DNA of 64,000 nucleotides from Cupriavidus basilensis (GCF_000876015.1 NZ_BBQM01000031.1:51672-115671); one strand, 5' to 3'; positions 16,138 to 25,209 are shown, counted from the stretch's first letter. Notes: generated by a model from the letters alone, not told the origin. Made by a program: numbers and translations.

Positions 16138-17265
16138 ATGACCTCGCCCACGCCGGTGGCGGCACCCATGCAGCCGGAGCCGGCGCCATTCGACTACCTG
16201 GTCTACATCGGCCGCTTCGAGCCGTTCCACGACGGGCACTTCGCCATGCTGCGCCGGGCGCTGTCGCAGGCGCGCGCGGTGGTGGTGGTGCTCGGCTCGG
16301 CCGGCGGCGCGCGCACCGTGAAGAACCCGTTTACCGAAACCGAGCGCCGCCGCATGATCGAAGCCGCGGTGGCCGGCTGGGACGCCGCCCGCGTGGCCGA
16401 CCTGCGCTTCGTCGCCGTGCGCGACTACTACCAGGGCCAGCGCTGGGCCGCCGCGGTGCGCGCCGCCGTGGGCGCGGCGCTCGAGGCGGAAGCCGGTGGC
16501 AAGCCCGCCGCGCGCGTCGGCCTGTTCGGCCATTTCAAGGATGCGTCCTCGGGGTATCTCAACGATTTTCCCGGCTGGCCGCTGGTGCCGCAGCCGAGCT
16601 TCGGCCAGCTCAACGCGGCCGACGTGCGCCGCCAGTGGTTCGCGCAGGCCGGCGCGCTCGACGGCGCGGCGCACGTGCTGCCGGCCCCGGTCGCGGCCTT
16701 CCTGCGCGAGTTCGCCGGCAGCGAGGCCTTTGCCGTGCTGCTGGCGGAGTACCGTTTCCTGGAAGACCATCGCCGCCGCTGGGCGGCCGCGCCGTATCCG
16801 CCGGTGTTCGTCACCGTCGATGCGGTGGTGCGCTGCCGCGGCCACGTGCTGCTGATCCGCCGCGGCGGCCAGCCCGGGCGCGGCGCGTGGGCGCTGCCGG
16901 GCGGCTTCCTCGACCAGCACGAGCGCGTGGCCGACGCGGTGCTGCGCGAGCTCGACGAGGAGACCCGCTTCGACCTGCCCAGGGCGGCGCTGCGGCAGGC
17001 GTGCCGCGGGCAGGCGCTGTTCGACCATCCCGAGCGCAGCCAGCGCGGGCGCACGCTGACCCATGCGTTCTTCTTCGACCTCGCGCTCGACGCGCTGCCC
17101 GAGGTGGACGCCGCCGACGACGCGGCCGCGGTGCGCTGGGTGCCGCAGCACGAACTGCTGGCGCGGGAAGGGCAGATGTTCGAGGACCACCTGCTGATCC
17201 TCGACCATTTCCTGCACTTGTTCGACGGGGCCGACGCGGCCGACGGCGAGCCGGCTTCTCAGTGA
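16138..17265 (+). CDS. nadM: Bifunctional NMN adenylyltransferase / Nudix hydrolase
   Basis: This 375-residue fusion joins two NAD-related enzymes. Residues about 14-185 form the nucleotidyltransferase: YIGRFEPFHDGHFAML carries the HxGH nucleotide-binding motif, and NPFTETERRRMI resembles the second substrate motif. This half would make NAD from NMN and ATP. Residues about 215-365 form the Nudix domain: GGFLDQHERVADAVLRELDE plus the following EET give the GX5EX7REUXEE box needed for magnesium. NadM-Nudix fusions hydrolyse ADP-ribose, and some serve as regulators of NAD metabolism. The gene starts 38 bases after the GNAT stop and ends convergently with the Liv transporter, overlapping its last codons. 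Confidence 0.9.
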   Translation: MTSPTPVAAPMQPEPAPFDYLVYIGRFEPFHDGHFAMLRRALSQARAVVVVLGSAGGARTVKNPFTETERRRMIEAAVAGWDAARVADLRFVAVRDYYQGQRWAAAVRAAVGAALEAEAGGKPAARVGLFGHFKDASSGYLNDFPGWPLVPQPSFGQLNAADVRRQWFAQAGALDGAAHVLPAPVAAFLREFAGSEAFAVLLAEYRFLEDHRRRWAAAPYPPVFVTVDAVVRCRGHVLLIRRGGQPGRGAWALPGGFLDQHERVADAVLRELDEETRFDLPRAALRQACRGQALFDHPERSQRGRTLTHAFFFDLALDALPEVDAADDAAAVRWVPQHELLAREGQMFEDHLLILDHFLHLFDGADAADGEPASQ

Positions 17266-19841
17266 CCGCCCAGATAGGCCTGCGCCAGCGCCGGATCGCG
17301 CGCGAGCTGGTCGGCCGGGCCGCTGGCCACCACGCGGCCTTCCTCCATCACGTAGCCGCGGTCGGCCAGCGCCAGCGCGAGCGCCGCCATCTGGTCCACC
17401 AGCAGGATGCTGATCGACGCCTCGCGCAACTGGTCCAGCGAATCGAACAGCTCGGCGATGACCTTGGGCGCCAGCCCCAGCGACGGTTCGTCCAGCAGCA
17501 GCACGCGCGGGCGCGACATCAGCGCGCGCGCGATCGCCAGCATCTGCTGCTCGCCGCCGGACAGCAGGCCGGCGCGCTGATGCTGGCGCTCGCGCAGGCG
17601 CGGGAAGCGGGCCATCATGGCCTCCACGCGCTTGACCATCTCCATGTGCGGCAGCGGGCCGGACGGAAACGCGCCGAGGCGCAGGTTGTCGAGCACCGAC
17701 AGTTCCGGGAACACCTGCCGGCCTTCCGGCACCAGCACCACGCCCATCGCCGCGATCTGCCCGGCGTCGAGCCGGGCCAGGTCGGTGCCGTCGAAGGTGA
17801 TGCCGCCCTGCACCGGCCGGTGCAGGCCCGACAGCGCGCGCATCAGCGTGGACTTGCCGGCGCCGTTGGCGCCGAGCAGCGCCACCATCTCGCCTTCGCG
17901 CACCTGCAGCGCCACGTCGTGCAGCACCGGCGCGGCGCCGTAGCCCGCGCACAGCGCGGACACGCCCAGCACTTCCGGCAACGCCTCGGAAGACGCCTTG
18001 CGCGCCCGCGCGCCGTCCTGCCCGGCCAGCGCGCCGGCCTCGCCCAGGTAGGCGCGCCGCACCTGCGGGTCGCCGCGGATGGCGGCCGGCGTGCCCGCGG
18101 CGAGGTGCTGGCCGGCGTCGATCGCCACGATGCCGTCGGACACGTCCATCACCAGCGACATGTCGTGTTCCACCAGCCCCACCGCGATGCCGCTGGCGGC
18201 GATGCCGCGCAGCAGCGTGCCCAGGCGCGCCTTGTCCTCGCGCGACAGGCCGGCGGCCGGCTCGTCGAGCAGCAGCACCGCGGGGCGCGTGGCCAGCGCG
18301 CGGGCGATCTCCACCAGGCGCCGGTCGACGTGGGCGAGGTCGGCCGCGCCGGCGTCGGGGTCGCCGGCGTAGCCGCACGCGGCCAGCAGTGCCAGCGCCT
18401 GGCGCCGCACCGCCGGCGCGTTGAAGCCGGCGATGCCGAGCAGCGGCCCGAGGCGCCCGCGCCGCAGCGCGATGGCGACGTTGTCCACCGCGCTCATGCC
18501 GGCGAACAGCTGCGAGGTCTGGTAGGTGCGCGCGATGCCGTTGCGCGCGCTGTGGCAGGCGCCGCGCGCGGGCAGCGCGGCCTCGCCCAGGCTGCGGCCG
18601 CCGGCGCGCGGCCGGTAGTAGCCGGACAGCATGTTGAGCACGGTCGACTTGCCCGCGCCGTTGGGGCCGATCAGGCTGGTCACGGCGCCGGCCGGCAGGT
18701 CGAAGGACAGGTCGTCGACCGCGCGCACGCCGCCGAACACCATCGACAGGCCGCGCGCGGCCAGCCCGCGCCGCGCCTCGGTGGGCAACTGCGGCAGCCC
18801 GGCGGCCGCACCCTCGCGCGGCGCGGCGCGCGGCGCGCGCGCGCGCTGCCACAGCCGTGCCAGCAGGCCGGCCATGCCGCCCGGCGCCACCCACAGCACC
18901 AGCAACAGCAGGCCGCCGAAGAACAGCAGGCGCAGGTTCTCCAGGCTCGACAGCAGCTCGGGCAGCACGCCCACCACCACCGCGCCCAGCACCGGCCCGG
19001 CCACCGTGCCGGCGCCGCCGATCATCACCACCAGCACGAACAGGATCGACTGCAGGAACGAGAACATGCCCGGCGTGACCATGCCCTGCAGCGGCGCGAA
19101 CAGACCGCCGGCCAGCCCCGCCAGCGCGGCCGAGATGGCGAACGCCACGGTCTTGACCACCAGCGGGTCGATGCCGACCGAGGCCGCCGCGGTCTCGCTG
19201 TCGCGCACCGCGCGCATGGCCGCGCCCCACGGCCCGCGCGCGATGCGCGCATAGGCCGCCAGCGCGAGCCCCAGCACCACCAGCGCGATCAGCGCCAGCG
19301 CGCGCTCGCCGCCGTCCACGCCGGGCAGCGCCGGCTGGGCGATGCCCATCAGGCCGTTCTGCCCGCCGGTCAGCGCGCGCCATTCCACCGCGCCGTGCTC
19401 GACGATGAAGCCGAAGGCGATCGTCACCATCGCCAGCCCGGGCCCCTTCACGCGCAGCGCCGGCAGCGCCAGCAGCGCGCCGGTGGCCGCCGCCAGCAGC
19501 GCGCCCACCGGCCACGCCGCCCAGAAGCTCCAGCCGGCCTGCCCGGTCAGCACCGCCACCGCGTAGGCGCCGATCGCATAGAAACCCACGTGGCCGAACG
19601 AGACCTGCCCGGTCAGCCCGAGCAGCAGGTTCAGGCCCACGCCGCAGATCGCCAGCATGGCGACCCCGGCGATGACGAAGACGAAGTAACCGTTGACCAG
19701 CAGCGCCGCGGCGCCGGCGGCCGTCAGCGCGAGCGCCATCGCGCCGACCTGCAGCGGCGTGCCGAGGCCCAGCAGCGGCGCTTTCGGCGCGTCGGCGGCG
19801 GGCGTTGCCCGCGGCGCGGATGCCAGAGTGGAATCATTCAT
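17259..19841 (-). CDS. Fused LivM-LivG-LivF branched-chain amino-acid type ABC transporter
   Basis: This 860-residue protein joins three subunits that are normally separate. Residues about 30-325 are the LivM permease, with many membrane segments and the family signature GLTGQVSFGHVGFYAIGAY. About 350-595 is the LivG ATPase, with Walker A GPNGAGKST and Walker B LLLDEPAAGL. Its signature motif reads LAHVDRR where LSxGQ is usual, so this nucleotide site may be degenerate. About 623-860 is the LivF ATPase, with GANGAGKST, an intact LSGGEQQ and LLLDEPSLGL. Its start overlaps the stop of livH by ATGA. Substrates of this family include leucine-type amino acids, amides and other small nitrogen compounds; the true one is unknown. 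Confidence 0.9.
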   Translation of the reverse strand: MNDSTLASAPRATPAADAPKAPLLGLGTPLQVGAMALALTAAGAAALLVNGYFVFVIAGVAMLAICGVGLNLLLGLTGQVSFGHVGFYAIGAYAVAVLTGQAGWSFWAAWPVGALLAAATGALLALPALRVKGPGLAMVTIAFGFIVEHGAVEWRALTGGQNGLMGIAQPALPGVDGGERALALIALVVLGLALAAYARIARGPWGAAMRAVRDSETAAASVGIDPLVVKTVAFAISAALAGLAGGLFAPLQGMVTPGMFSFLQSILFVLVVMIGGAGTVAGPVLGAVVVGVLPELLSSLENLRLLFFGGLLLLVLWVAPGGMAGLLARLWQRARAPRAAPREGAAAGLPQLPTEARRGLAARGLSMVFGGVRAVDDLSFDLPAGAVTSLIGPNGAGKSTVLNMLSGYYRPRAGGRSLGEAALPARGACHSARNGIARTYQTSQLFAGMSAVDNVAIALRRGRLGPLLGIAGFNAPAVRRQALALLAACGYAGDPDAGAADLAHVDRRLVEIARALATRPAVLLLDEPAAGLSREDKARLGTLLRGIAASGIAVGLVEHDMSLVMDVSDGIVAIDAGQHLAAGTPAAIRGDPQVRRAYLGEAGALAGQDGARARKASSEALPEVLGVSALCAGYGAAPVLHDVALQVREGEMVALLGANGAGKSTLMRALSGLHRPVQGGITFDGTDLARLDAGQIAAMGVVLVPEGRQVFPELSVLDNLRLGAFPSGPLPHMEMVKRVEAMMARFPRLRERQHQRAGLLSGGEQQMLAIARALMSRPRVLLLDEPSLGLAPKVIAELFDSLDQLREASISILLVDQMAALALALADRGYVMEEGRVVASGPADQLARDPALAQAYLGGH

Positions 19842-20716
19842 ACCTTGCGCACCTCCGCGCGCCCGAACAGGCCGTCAGGCCGCATGGCCAGCAGCACGAT
19901 CACCAGCGTGAAGGTGATGATCTGGGTGTAGCCCGAGCCGAGCGACGCCGTCACCAGCGCCTCGGCCACGCCGAAGATCAGCCCCGCCACCATCACGCCC
20001 CAGGCGCTGCCCAGCCCGCCGAGGATGGCCACCGCGAAGGCCTTGAGGCCGAACACGGTGCCCATGTCGGACTGCACGTTGAACAGCGGCGCGATCAGCA
20101 CGCCGGCAATGCCGGCCAGCAGCGTGGACAGCGCGAACGACGCCGCCACCAGGCGCCGGATCGGGATGCCCATCAGGCGCGCGGCGTCGCGGTTCTGCAC
20201 CACCGCCAGCATCGCCACGCCCCAGCGCGAGCGGCGCAGCGCGAGATGCAGCACGCCCGCCAGCGCCAGCCCGATCACCGGGATCAGCAACTGCAGCGGG
20301 TAGACGCCCACGCCGGTGTCGCCAAGCTGCATCGATGATGCCGCCAGCGGCGAGGGCAGGCTGCGCGGCTCGGTGCCGAAGGTCAGCATCACCACGTTGT
20401 CGAGCACGATGCCCAGCGCCACCGTGGCCATCAGCCACGCATTGGAGCCGCGGCTGGCGAACGGGCGCACCGCCAGGAACTCCACCGCCAGCCCGTACAG
20501 CGCGCACAGCGCCAGCGCCAGCAGCACCGCCAGCGGCATCGGCCAGCCCAGCGTCTGCGCGAAGGTGTAGGCCAGCACCGCGCCGAGCATCATCGAGCTG
20601 CCCTGCGCGAAGTTGACCGTGGCCGAGACCGCGTAGGTGATGTGGAAGCCCAGTGCCATCAGCCCGTACATGCTGCCCAGGCCGAGGCCGCTGATGAGGG
20701 CGGAGATCCATAACAT
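19838..20716 (-). CDS. livH: ABC transporter permease, LivH type
   Basis: This 292-residue inner-membrane permease starts at the ATG at 20716, just ahead of the first membrane segment (MLWISALISGLGLGSMYGLM). The family segment NFAQGSSMMLGAVLAY follows, and the EAA-like loop reads NRDAARLMGIPIRRLVAASF. It would pair with the LivM part of the fused protein, whose gene overlaps it by four bases. The binding-protein gene lies 74 bases upstream on the same strand. The three genes form a complete transporter operon transcribed away from the deacetylase gene. Confidence 0.9.
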   Translation of the reverse strand: MLWISALISGLGLGSMYGLMALGFHITYAVSATVNFAQGSSMMLGAVLAYTFAQTLGWPMPLAVLLALALCALYGLAVEFLAVRPFASRGSNAWLMATVALGIVLDNVVMLTFGTEPRSLPSPLAASSMQLGDTGVGVYPLQLLIPVIGLALAGVLHLALRRSRWGVAMLAVVQNRDAARLMGIPIRRLVAASFALSTLLAGIAGVLIAPLFNVQSDMGTVFGLKAFAVAILGGLGSAWGVMVAGLIFGVAEALVTASLGSGYTQIITFTLVIVLLAMRPDGLFGRAEVRKV

Positions 20717-20790
20717 GGTGAGTCCTTGTGGTGCCTTTCTCTTTCTATGCGGATGTAGTTCGGGGGAGCGCCCGCAACGACGCTCCCGCC

Positions 20791-21966
20791 TTACTTCGCC
20801 ACCGGCACGATCCGGTTGTCGACGAACTGCGCCCACACGTAGTCGTTCTCGCTCAGCGCGTCATGCACTTCCGGCGTGAACGGCTTGACGTAGGTCTTGA
20901 TCAGGCCCTCGTAGCGGTCGATCTTGTAGAAGCCCTCGCGTACCGCGTCGCCCTTGGTGGAGCCGGCGCGCGCGATGGCCAGCGCGGCCAGCTGCGTGGC
21001 GTCGTAGGCGTTGGCCACGCCGACCGCCGGCGTGATGTCGTCCGGGCCCTTGATGTCGCTGTACTTGGCCTTGAGCTCGGCGACCACGCGCGTGCTGACC
21101 GGCGTGGGGGTGCCGAAGAAGCTGTAGGTCTGCACGAAGTGGACGTTCCTGGCATTGGCGCCGGCCAGCTCGGTGAAGCGCCCGCCGGCGGGGCCCCAGT
21201 GCGAGACCACCGGCACCTTCCAGCCCATGCGGTCGAGCGACTTCACCACCTGCGCCGACGGCCCCACGTTGCCGACCATGAACAGCACGTCGGCGCCGGC
21301 GGCCTTGAGGCGGCCGAGCTGCGGCACCACGTCGACGTCGTTGGCCTCGAACTTCTCTACGCCGGCCGGCTTCATGCCCTTGGCCGCGAGCGCGGCGACG
21401 ATGCCCTTCTCGTTCGATTCGCCCCACGGGTTGTTGACCAGGATCAGGCCGGGCTTGCTGGCGTTGAAGCTCTTCTGCGCGTACTGCAGCATGGCCTTGT
21501 CGACCACCTCGTCCACCGCCGAGACGCGGAAGGCGTAGTTGGGATTGGCGCCGTTGCGCGTGATCGGCGTGCCGGCCGCCCACGGTCCCATGAACGGCAC
21601 CTTCTCCTGGTTGGCGATCGGCACGATGGCCATCGACACCGGCGTGTCGAGCCCGCCGAACAGCACCGCGACCTTTTCCTTGTAGATCAGCTCGCGCGCG
21701 GCCAGCACGCCCTTGGCGGGGTTGCCTTCGTCGTCGCGCCGCACCAGCTCCAGCTTGCGCCCGCCCAGCAGGCCGCCCTTGGCGTTGATCTCGTCGATGG
21801 CGATGGTCATGCCGCGCGTGAGCGCCTCGCCGGCGCGCGCCGACTGGCCGGACAGGGCCGTGACCAGCCCGATCTTGATGGTGTCGGCCGCGAGCGCGGG
21901 CAGGGCGGGCAAGGCGCAGGCGGCGGCGATGGCGGCCAGCACGGCGCGGCGAGAGACGGTGGTCAT
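20791..21966 (-). CDS. livK: Periplasmic substrate-binding protein, LivK type
   Basis: This 391-residue protein starts at the ATG at 21966 behind GGAG. A signal peptide ends around residue 24 (LPALAA-D). The mature part has the Peripla_BP_6 architecture: IKIGLVTALSGQSARAGEAL, the GGLLGGRKLELVRRDDEGNP turn, and the conserved GPWAAGTPITR and FGGLDTPVS segments. It would deliver substrate to LivH and the fused LivMGF. It is divergent to the deacetylase / GntR / flavin-reductase genes, which suggests that the imported compound is what those enzymes act on. The intergenic span 21967-22259 holds the two promoters. Confidence 0.9.
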   Translation of the reverse strand: MTTVSRRAVLAAIAAACALPALPALAADTIKIGLVTALSGQSARAGEALTRGMTIAIDEINAKGGLLGGRKLELVRRDDEGNPAKGVLAARELIYKEKVAVLFGGLDTPVSMAIVPIANQEKVPFMGPWAAGTPITRNGANPNYAFRVSAVDEVVDKAMLQYAQKSFNASKPGLILVNNPWGESNEKGIVAALAAKGMKPAGVEKFEANDVDVVPQLGRLKAAGADVLFMVGNVGPSAQVVKSLDRMGWKVPVVSHWGPAGGRFTELAGANARNVHFVQTYSFFGTPTPVSTRVVAELKAKYSDIKGPDDITPAVGVANAYDATQLAALAIARAGSTKGDAVREGFYKIDRYEGLIKTYVKPFTPEVHDALSENDYVWAQFVDNRIVPVAK

Positions 21967-22110
21967 GGCAGTTCTCCGGAGATGGGAAAAAGCAGGGGCA
22001 GGCGAGGATGGGAATGGGCTACGGGCACTGCCGCTCGCAAGACGCATGCCATCCGTCGGCGAAACGGGGTGAAACCCCGCGACGACGCGGAATTCGATAC
22101 GTAGACGATA

Positions 22111-22126
22111 TGGCCTGCTTTTTGCG
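22111..22126 (+). promoter_or_regulatory. Possible sigma-54 promoter for the deacetylase gene
   Basis: TGGCCTGCTTTTTGCG keeps the TGGC and TTGC blocks with GG and GC twelve bases apart, as in -24/-12 promoters, but lacks the usual AC after TGGC. It points towards the deacetylase start 134 bases downstream. Nitrogen control would fit the cluster. A single near-match in GC-rich sequence is weak evidence. Confidence 0.35.
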
Positions 22127-22259
22127 AACGATCCTACAAAGAAGTTGCATACGATCAACGCAGCCCGTCCCTGCACGATGTCGGTGCCCGGCGCCCTGAG
22201 CGGTGGCGGGGCTGCACCGAAGCGGCGCCAGGGCGGGCACGACGCGAGACCACCGGACC

Positions 22260-23240
22260 ATGACGCAAGACCTGCTTTCCCCCGCCGCCGAGGCGCCGGC
22301 CGGCGCCGAGCCTGGCCACGAGTTCGGACCGCTGCGCACGCACGGACGCTTCCCGTACCGGCCCATCACCGACGCCGACGACTACCGCTGGCCCGGCGGC
22401 GCGCGGCTGGCGGTCTACCTCGGCTTCAACATCGAGCACTTCGCCTTCGGCGAGGGGTTGGGCGCCAGCCTCGGCCCGGTCTCGCCGCAGCCGGACGTGC
22501 TCAACTACAGCTGGCGCGAGTACGGCAACCGCGTGGGCGTGTGGCGCTGCCTGGAGCTGTTCGACGAACTGGCGCTGCCGGCCGGCGTCATCATCAACAC
22601 CGCGCTCTACGACCACTGCCCCGAAGTGGTGGACGCCTTCCTCGCGCGCGGCGACGAGCTGATCGGCCACGGCCACACCAACGCGCGCCGCCAGAGCGAG
22701 CTCGACGAAGCCGGCGAGCGCGCGCTGCTGCGCCATTGCCGCGCGCGCATCGCCGCGCACGCGGGCACGGCGCCGTCGGGCTGGCTGTCGCCGTGGATCG
22801 CCGAGACCGCGCGCACGCCCGACCTGCTGGCCGAGACCGGCTACCGCTACACGCTCAACTGGTGCCACGACGACCGCCCGGTGCGCATGGATACGCGCGC
22901 CGGCCCGCTGTGGGCGATTCCCTATCCGCAGGAGCTCAACGACATCCCGATGATCGTGGGCCGCCAGATGGACGGCCGCGCCTTCGCCGACATGATCGTC
23001 GACCAGTTCGACGAGATGCTGGCGCAGGCGGACCACCCGCTGCACCCGCAGCCGCTGGTGATGGGCATCGCGCTGCATCCCTACCTGGTCGGCCAGCCCT
23101 ACCGGCTGCGCCACCTGCGCCGCGCGCTGGCGTACATCGCCGCGCGCGCGGCGCAGGGCGGCGTGTGGCTGGCCACGCCGGGCGCGATCTGCGACCACCT
23201 CGAACAGGTGGCGCCGCTGCCCGTCACCGCTTCGCGCTAA
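22260..23240 (+). CDS. Polysaccharide deacetylase family protein (PuuE allantoinase-like)
   Basis: This 326-residue cytosolic protein starts at the ATG at 22260. It has the NodB-type fold in the version used by PuuE-like allantoinases and related amidohydrolases: FNIEHFAFGEG near the N-terminus, VIINTALYDHCPEVVDAF, the metal-binding HGHTNARRQ, and LGWLSPW-like SGWLSPW. There is no signal peptide, so it does not act on cell-wall sugars. The PuuE group opens ureide or cyclic amide rings without metal-dependent deacetylation of polymers. Its partner genes (GntR regulator, flavin reductase) and the divergent Liv transporter suggest catabolism of an imported nitrogen compound that I cannot name. 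Confidence 0.8.
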   Translation: MTQDLLSPAAEAPAGAEPGHEFGPLRTHGRFPYRPITDADDYRWPGGARLAVYLGFNIEHFAFGEGLGASLGPVSPQPDVLNYSWREYGNRVGVWRCLELFDELALPAGVIINTALYDHCPEVVDAFLARGDELIGHGHTNARRQSELDEAGERALLRHCRARIAAHAGTAPSGWLSPWIAETARTPDLLAETGYRYTLNWCHDDRPVRMDTRAGPLWAIPYPQELNDIPMIVGRQMDGRAFADMIVDQFDEMLAQADHPLHPQPLVMGIALHPYLVGQPYRLRHLRRALAYIAARAAQGGVWLATPGAICDHLEQVAPLPVTASR

Positions 23241-23244
23241 CATC

Positions 23245-24111
23245 ATGCGCTCGAACGCTAACCCGTCCCCGGCCGACGTCATGCCCCGCACCGCATCGCC
23301 CCGCACCGCCAGACCGGCAGGCGCGCCGCCCAAGGCCGCGCGCAAGCGCGCCGCCGCCGATTCCATTGCCGGATCCGCTACCGATCCCGCCGCGGATTCC
23401 GCCATCGATTCCGCCATCGATCCCGCCGGCGCGGTCGCGCCGGATGCCGACACGCGCATCTACCAGTCCATCTTCGACGGCGTGCTCAACCACCGCCTCA
23501 CGCCCGGCACCAAGCTGCCCGAGCCCGAGCTGTGCCAGTTGTTCGGCGTGGGCCGCGCGGTGGTGCGGCGCGTGCTGGAAAAGCTCGCGCACGACGGCAT
23601 CGTCGAGCTGCGCCCCAACAAGGGCGCGGTCATCGCCGAGCCCACGCCGGCCGAGACCAGCCAGATCTTCGAGGCGCGCCGCGCGCTGGAGCGCGTGCTG
23701 GTGGAACTGGCGGTGGCGCGCGTCACCGACGCCGACCTGCGCGCGCTGCGCGCCCAGCTCGCCGCCGAGCACGAAGCCATGCACCGCTTCGACCAGCCCT
23801 CGTGGGCGCGGCTGGCGAGCGGCTTCCACCTGCGCATCGCGGCGCTGGCGCGCAACCCGGTGCTGCAGCGCTACCTGACCGAGCTGGTGTCGCGCTGCTC
23901 GCTGATCGTGGGCCTGTACGAGCCGCCCGGCCACGCGCCGTGCGAGCACGACGAACACGCCGCCATCGTCGACTGCATCGAGCGGCGCGACGCCGCCGGC
24001 GCGGTGCAGCGCATGGAAGCGCACCTGCGCGAGCTGGAGCAGCGCATCGAGACCTCGCGCATGCAGGGCGAGAAAAGCCTGGCGCAACTGCTCGGCCTGA
24101 GCAAGGAGTAA
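23245..24111 (+). CDS. GntR-family regulator (FadR/FCD subfamily)
   Basis: This 288-residue regulator starts four bases after the deacetylase stop. Residues 1-65 are a low-complexity Ala/Pro/Asp tail with short repeats (AIDSAIDPA). The winged helix lies at about 70-135: LPEPELCQLFGVGRAVVRRV followed by ELRPNKGAVIAEP. The FCD ligand domain follows at about 140-270, with metal or acid ligands Asp/His in FHLRIAALARNP and HDEHAAIVD-like DEHAAIVDCI. Such proteins repress a catabolic operon until its substrate or product binds. It probably controls its own unit and the divergent Liv transporter. Confidence 0.88.
   Translation: MRSNANPSPADVMPRTASPRTARPAGAPPKAARKRAAADSIAGSATDPAADSAIDSAIDPAGAVAPDADTRIYQSIFDGVLNHRLTPGTKLPEPELCQLFGVGRAVVRRVLEKLAHDGIVELRPNKGAVIAEPTPAETSQIFEARRALERVLVELAVARVTDADLRALRAQLAAEHEAMHRFDQPSWARLASGFHLRIAALARNPVLQRYLTELVSRCSLIVGLYEPPGHAPCEHDEHAAIVDCIERRDAAGAVQRMEAHLRELEQRIETSRMQGEKSLAQLLGLSKE
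23395..23424 (+). repeat. 12-bp tandem repeat inside the GntR gene
   Basis: GATTCCGCCATC occurs twice in a row (23395 and 23407) and a third, imperfect GATCCCGCC unit follows. Looser copies lie upstream from about 23360. The period is a multiple of three, so length changes would only alter the N-terminal tail. Confidence 0.6.
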
Positions 24112-24113
24112 GC

Positions 24114-24749
24114 ATGGAAGTCGATTTCGAAGCGATCACCGAGTACCAGCGCTACAAGCTGATGGCCAGCCTGATCGTGCCGCGCCCGATCGCGCTGGTG
24201 ACGACGCTGGCCGCGGACGGCACCGTCAATGCCGCGCCGTTCTCCATGTTCAACATGCTGGGCGAGGAGCCGCCCATCGTGATGATCAGCGTCAACCGGA
24301 TGCAGGACGGCGCGCTCAAGGACACCGCCGTCAACATCGCGCGCAGCCGCGAGTTCGTGGTGCACCTGAGCGACGAAGCGATGGCGCGGAAGATGCACGA
24401 CTGCGGCGAGCGCCTGCCGCCCGACCAGAGCGAGCTGGCGCGCGTGGGCCTCACCCCGCTGCCCTCCAGCGCGGTGGCGCCGCCGCGCATCGCCGAGGCG
24501 CCGGTGGCGTTCGAATGCACGCTGTGGGAAACGCTGGAAACCACCAGCCGCCAGATCTTCATCGGCCGCGTGCTGCGCCTGCACGCGCGCGACGGCCTGA
24601 TCGACACCGAGACCTGGCGCGTGCGCCTGCAGGACTATTTCCCGGTGGGCCGCTTCGGCGCGAGCTTCTACGTGACCACGCGCGACCGGTTCTCGCTGGA
24701 CACGGAGGCCGGGGTGGCTACGGCGAGTACGGCTATGGACGAGATGTGA
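24114..24749 (+). CDS. Flavin reductase family protein
   Basis: This 211-residue protein starts two bases after the GntR stop. It has the split-barrel FMN-binding fold of the flavin reductase-like family: LIVPRPIALVTTLAADGTVNAAPFSMFN at the N-terminus (shown in parts), the EEPPIVMISVN strand and the EFVVHL segment. Relatives either supply reduced flavin to a monooxygenase or act alone on small substrates. No partner oxygenase lies in this cluster, so the enzyme may work with a product from elsewhere or act directly. Gap 24750-24876 holds no gene; a hairpin CCATGC/GCATGG is the only structure I see. Confidence 0.8.
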   Translation: MEVDFEAITEYQRYKLMASLIVPRPIALVTTLAADGTVNAAPFSMFNMLGEEPPIVMISVNRMQDGALKDTAVNIARSREFVVHLSDEAMARKMHDCGERLPPDQSELARVGLTPLPSSAVAPPRIAEAPVAFECTLWETLETTSRQIFIGRVLRLHARDGLIDTETWRVRLQDYFPVGRFGASFYVTTRDRFSLDTEAGVATASTAMDEM

Positions 24750-24876
24750 AGGTGCGCCGGGGGCGCCCAGTCCGCGCTTGCCATGCGTGAATGCATGGAC
24801 TGGACCAACCGAACTTAGTTTAGTTGGGCGTACGATGCCCGGTCCCGTGCGCCTCGTGCGCTAGCGTGCCTCCCGC

Positions 24877-25209
24877 CTAATGGCTGATCATCCAGGGCCG
24901 CCCGTTCGGGTTGCCCTTCGGCGCGCCAGCCGGCGCGCCGGCCAGCTTCACCTTGCCCGCGCCCGCGCAGCACCCGCAGCCCGCGCCGTGCCCGCGCCCG
25001 GACTCCTTCGGCGCGTGCGCGCTGCGTTCGTTGATGGCGTGCGCGCGGCGCGACGCGGCCGGCATGCCGGCCAGCGACGGCGCGGCGACCAGCGCGCGCT
25101 CGGCGAAGCTGCCACAGGACGGGCAGGCGCAGGGGTCGTCGCGGCGCGACATGGGCCGCAGCGCGGCGAAGTCGCCGCAGTCGCGGCAGCGGTAGTCGTA
25201 GGTGGGCAT
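24877..25209 (-). CDS. fmdB: FmdB-type zinc ribbon protein
   Basis: This 110-residue protein starts MPTYDYRCRDCGDF, the classic FmdB opening, with two CxxC pairs (Cys8/Cys11 and CPSC near residue 30) forming a zinc ribbon. The C-terminal half is longer than in the usual 60-100 residue members and carries a CGCC motif. The first FmdB was described as a regulatory protein of the formamidase operon in Methylophilus. Here the gene is last in the urt-fmdA unit, 70 bases behind the formamidase. Its molecular role is not well known. Confidence 0.85.
   Translation of the reverse strand: MPTYDYRCRDCGDFAALRPMSRRDDPCACPSCGSFAERALVAAPSLAGMPAASRRAHAINERSAHAPKESGRGHGAGCGCCAGAGKVKLAGAPAGAPKGNPNGRPWMISH

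Noticed and set aside
16635..19931. Very long open frame on the plus strand over the Liv fusion
   Set aside because: Antisense to clear LivM, LivG and LivF domains; Arg/Gln/His-rich composition.
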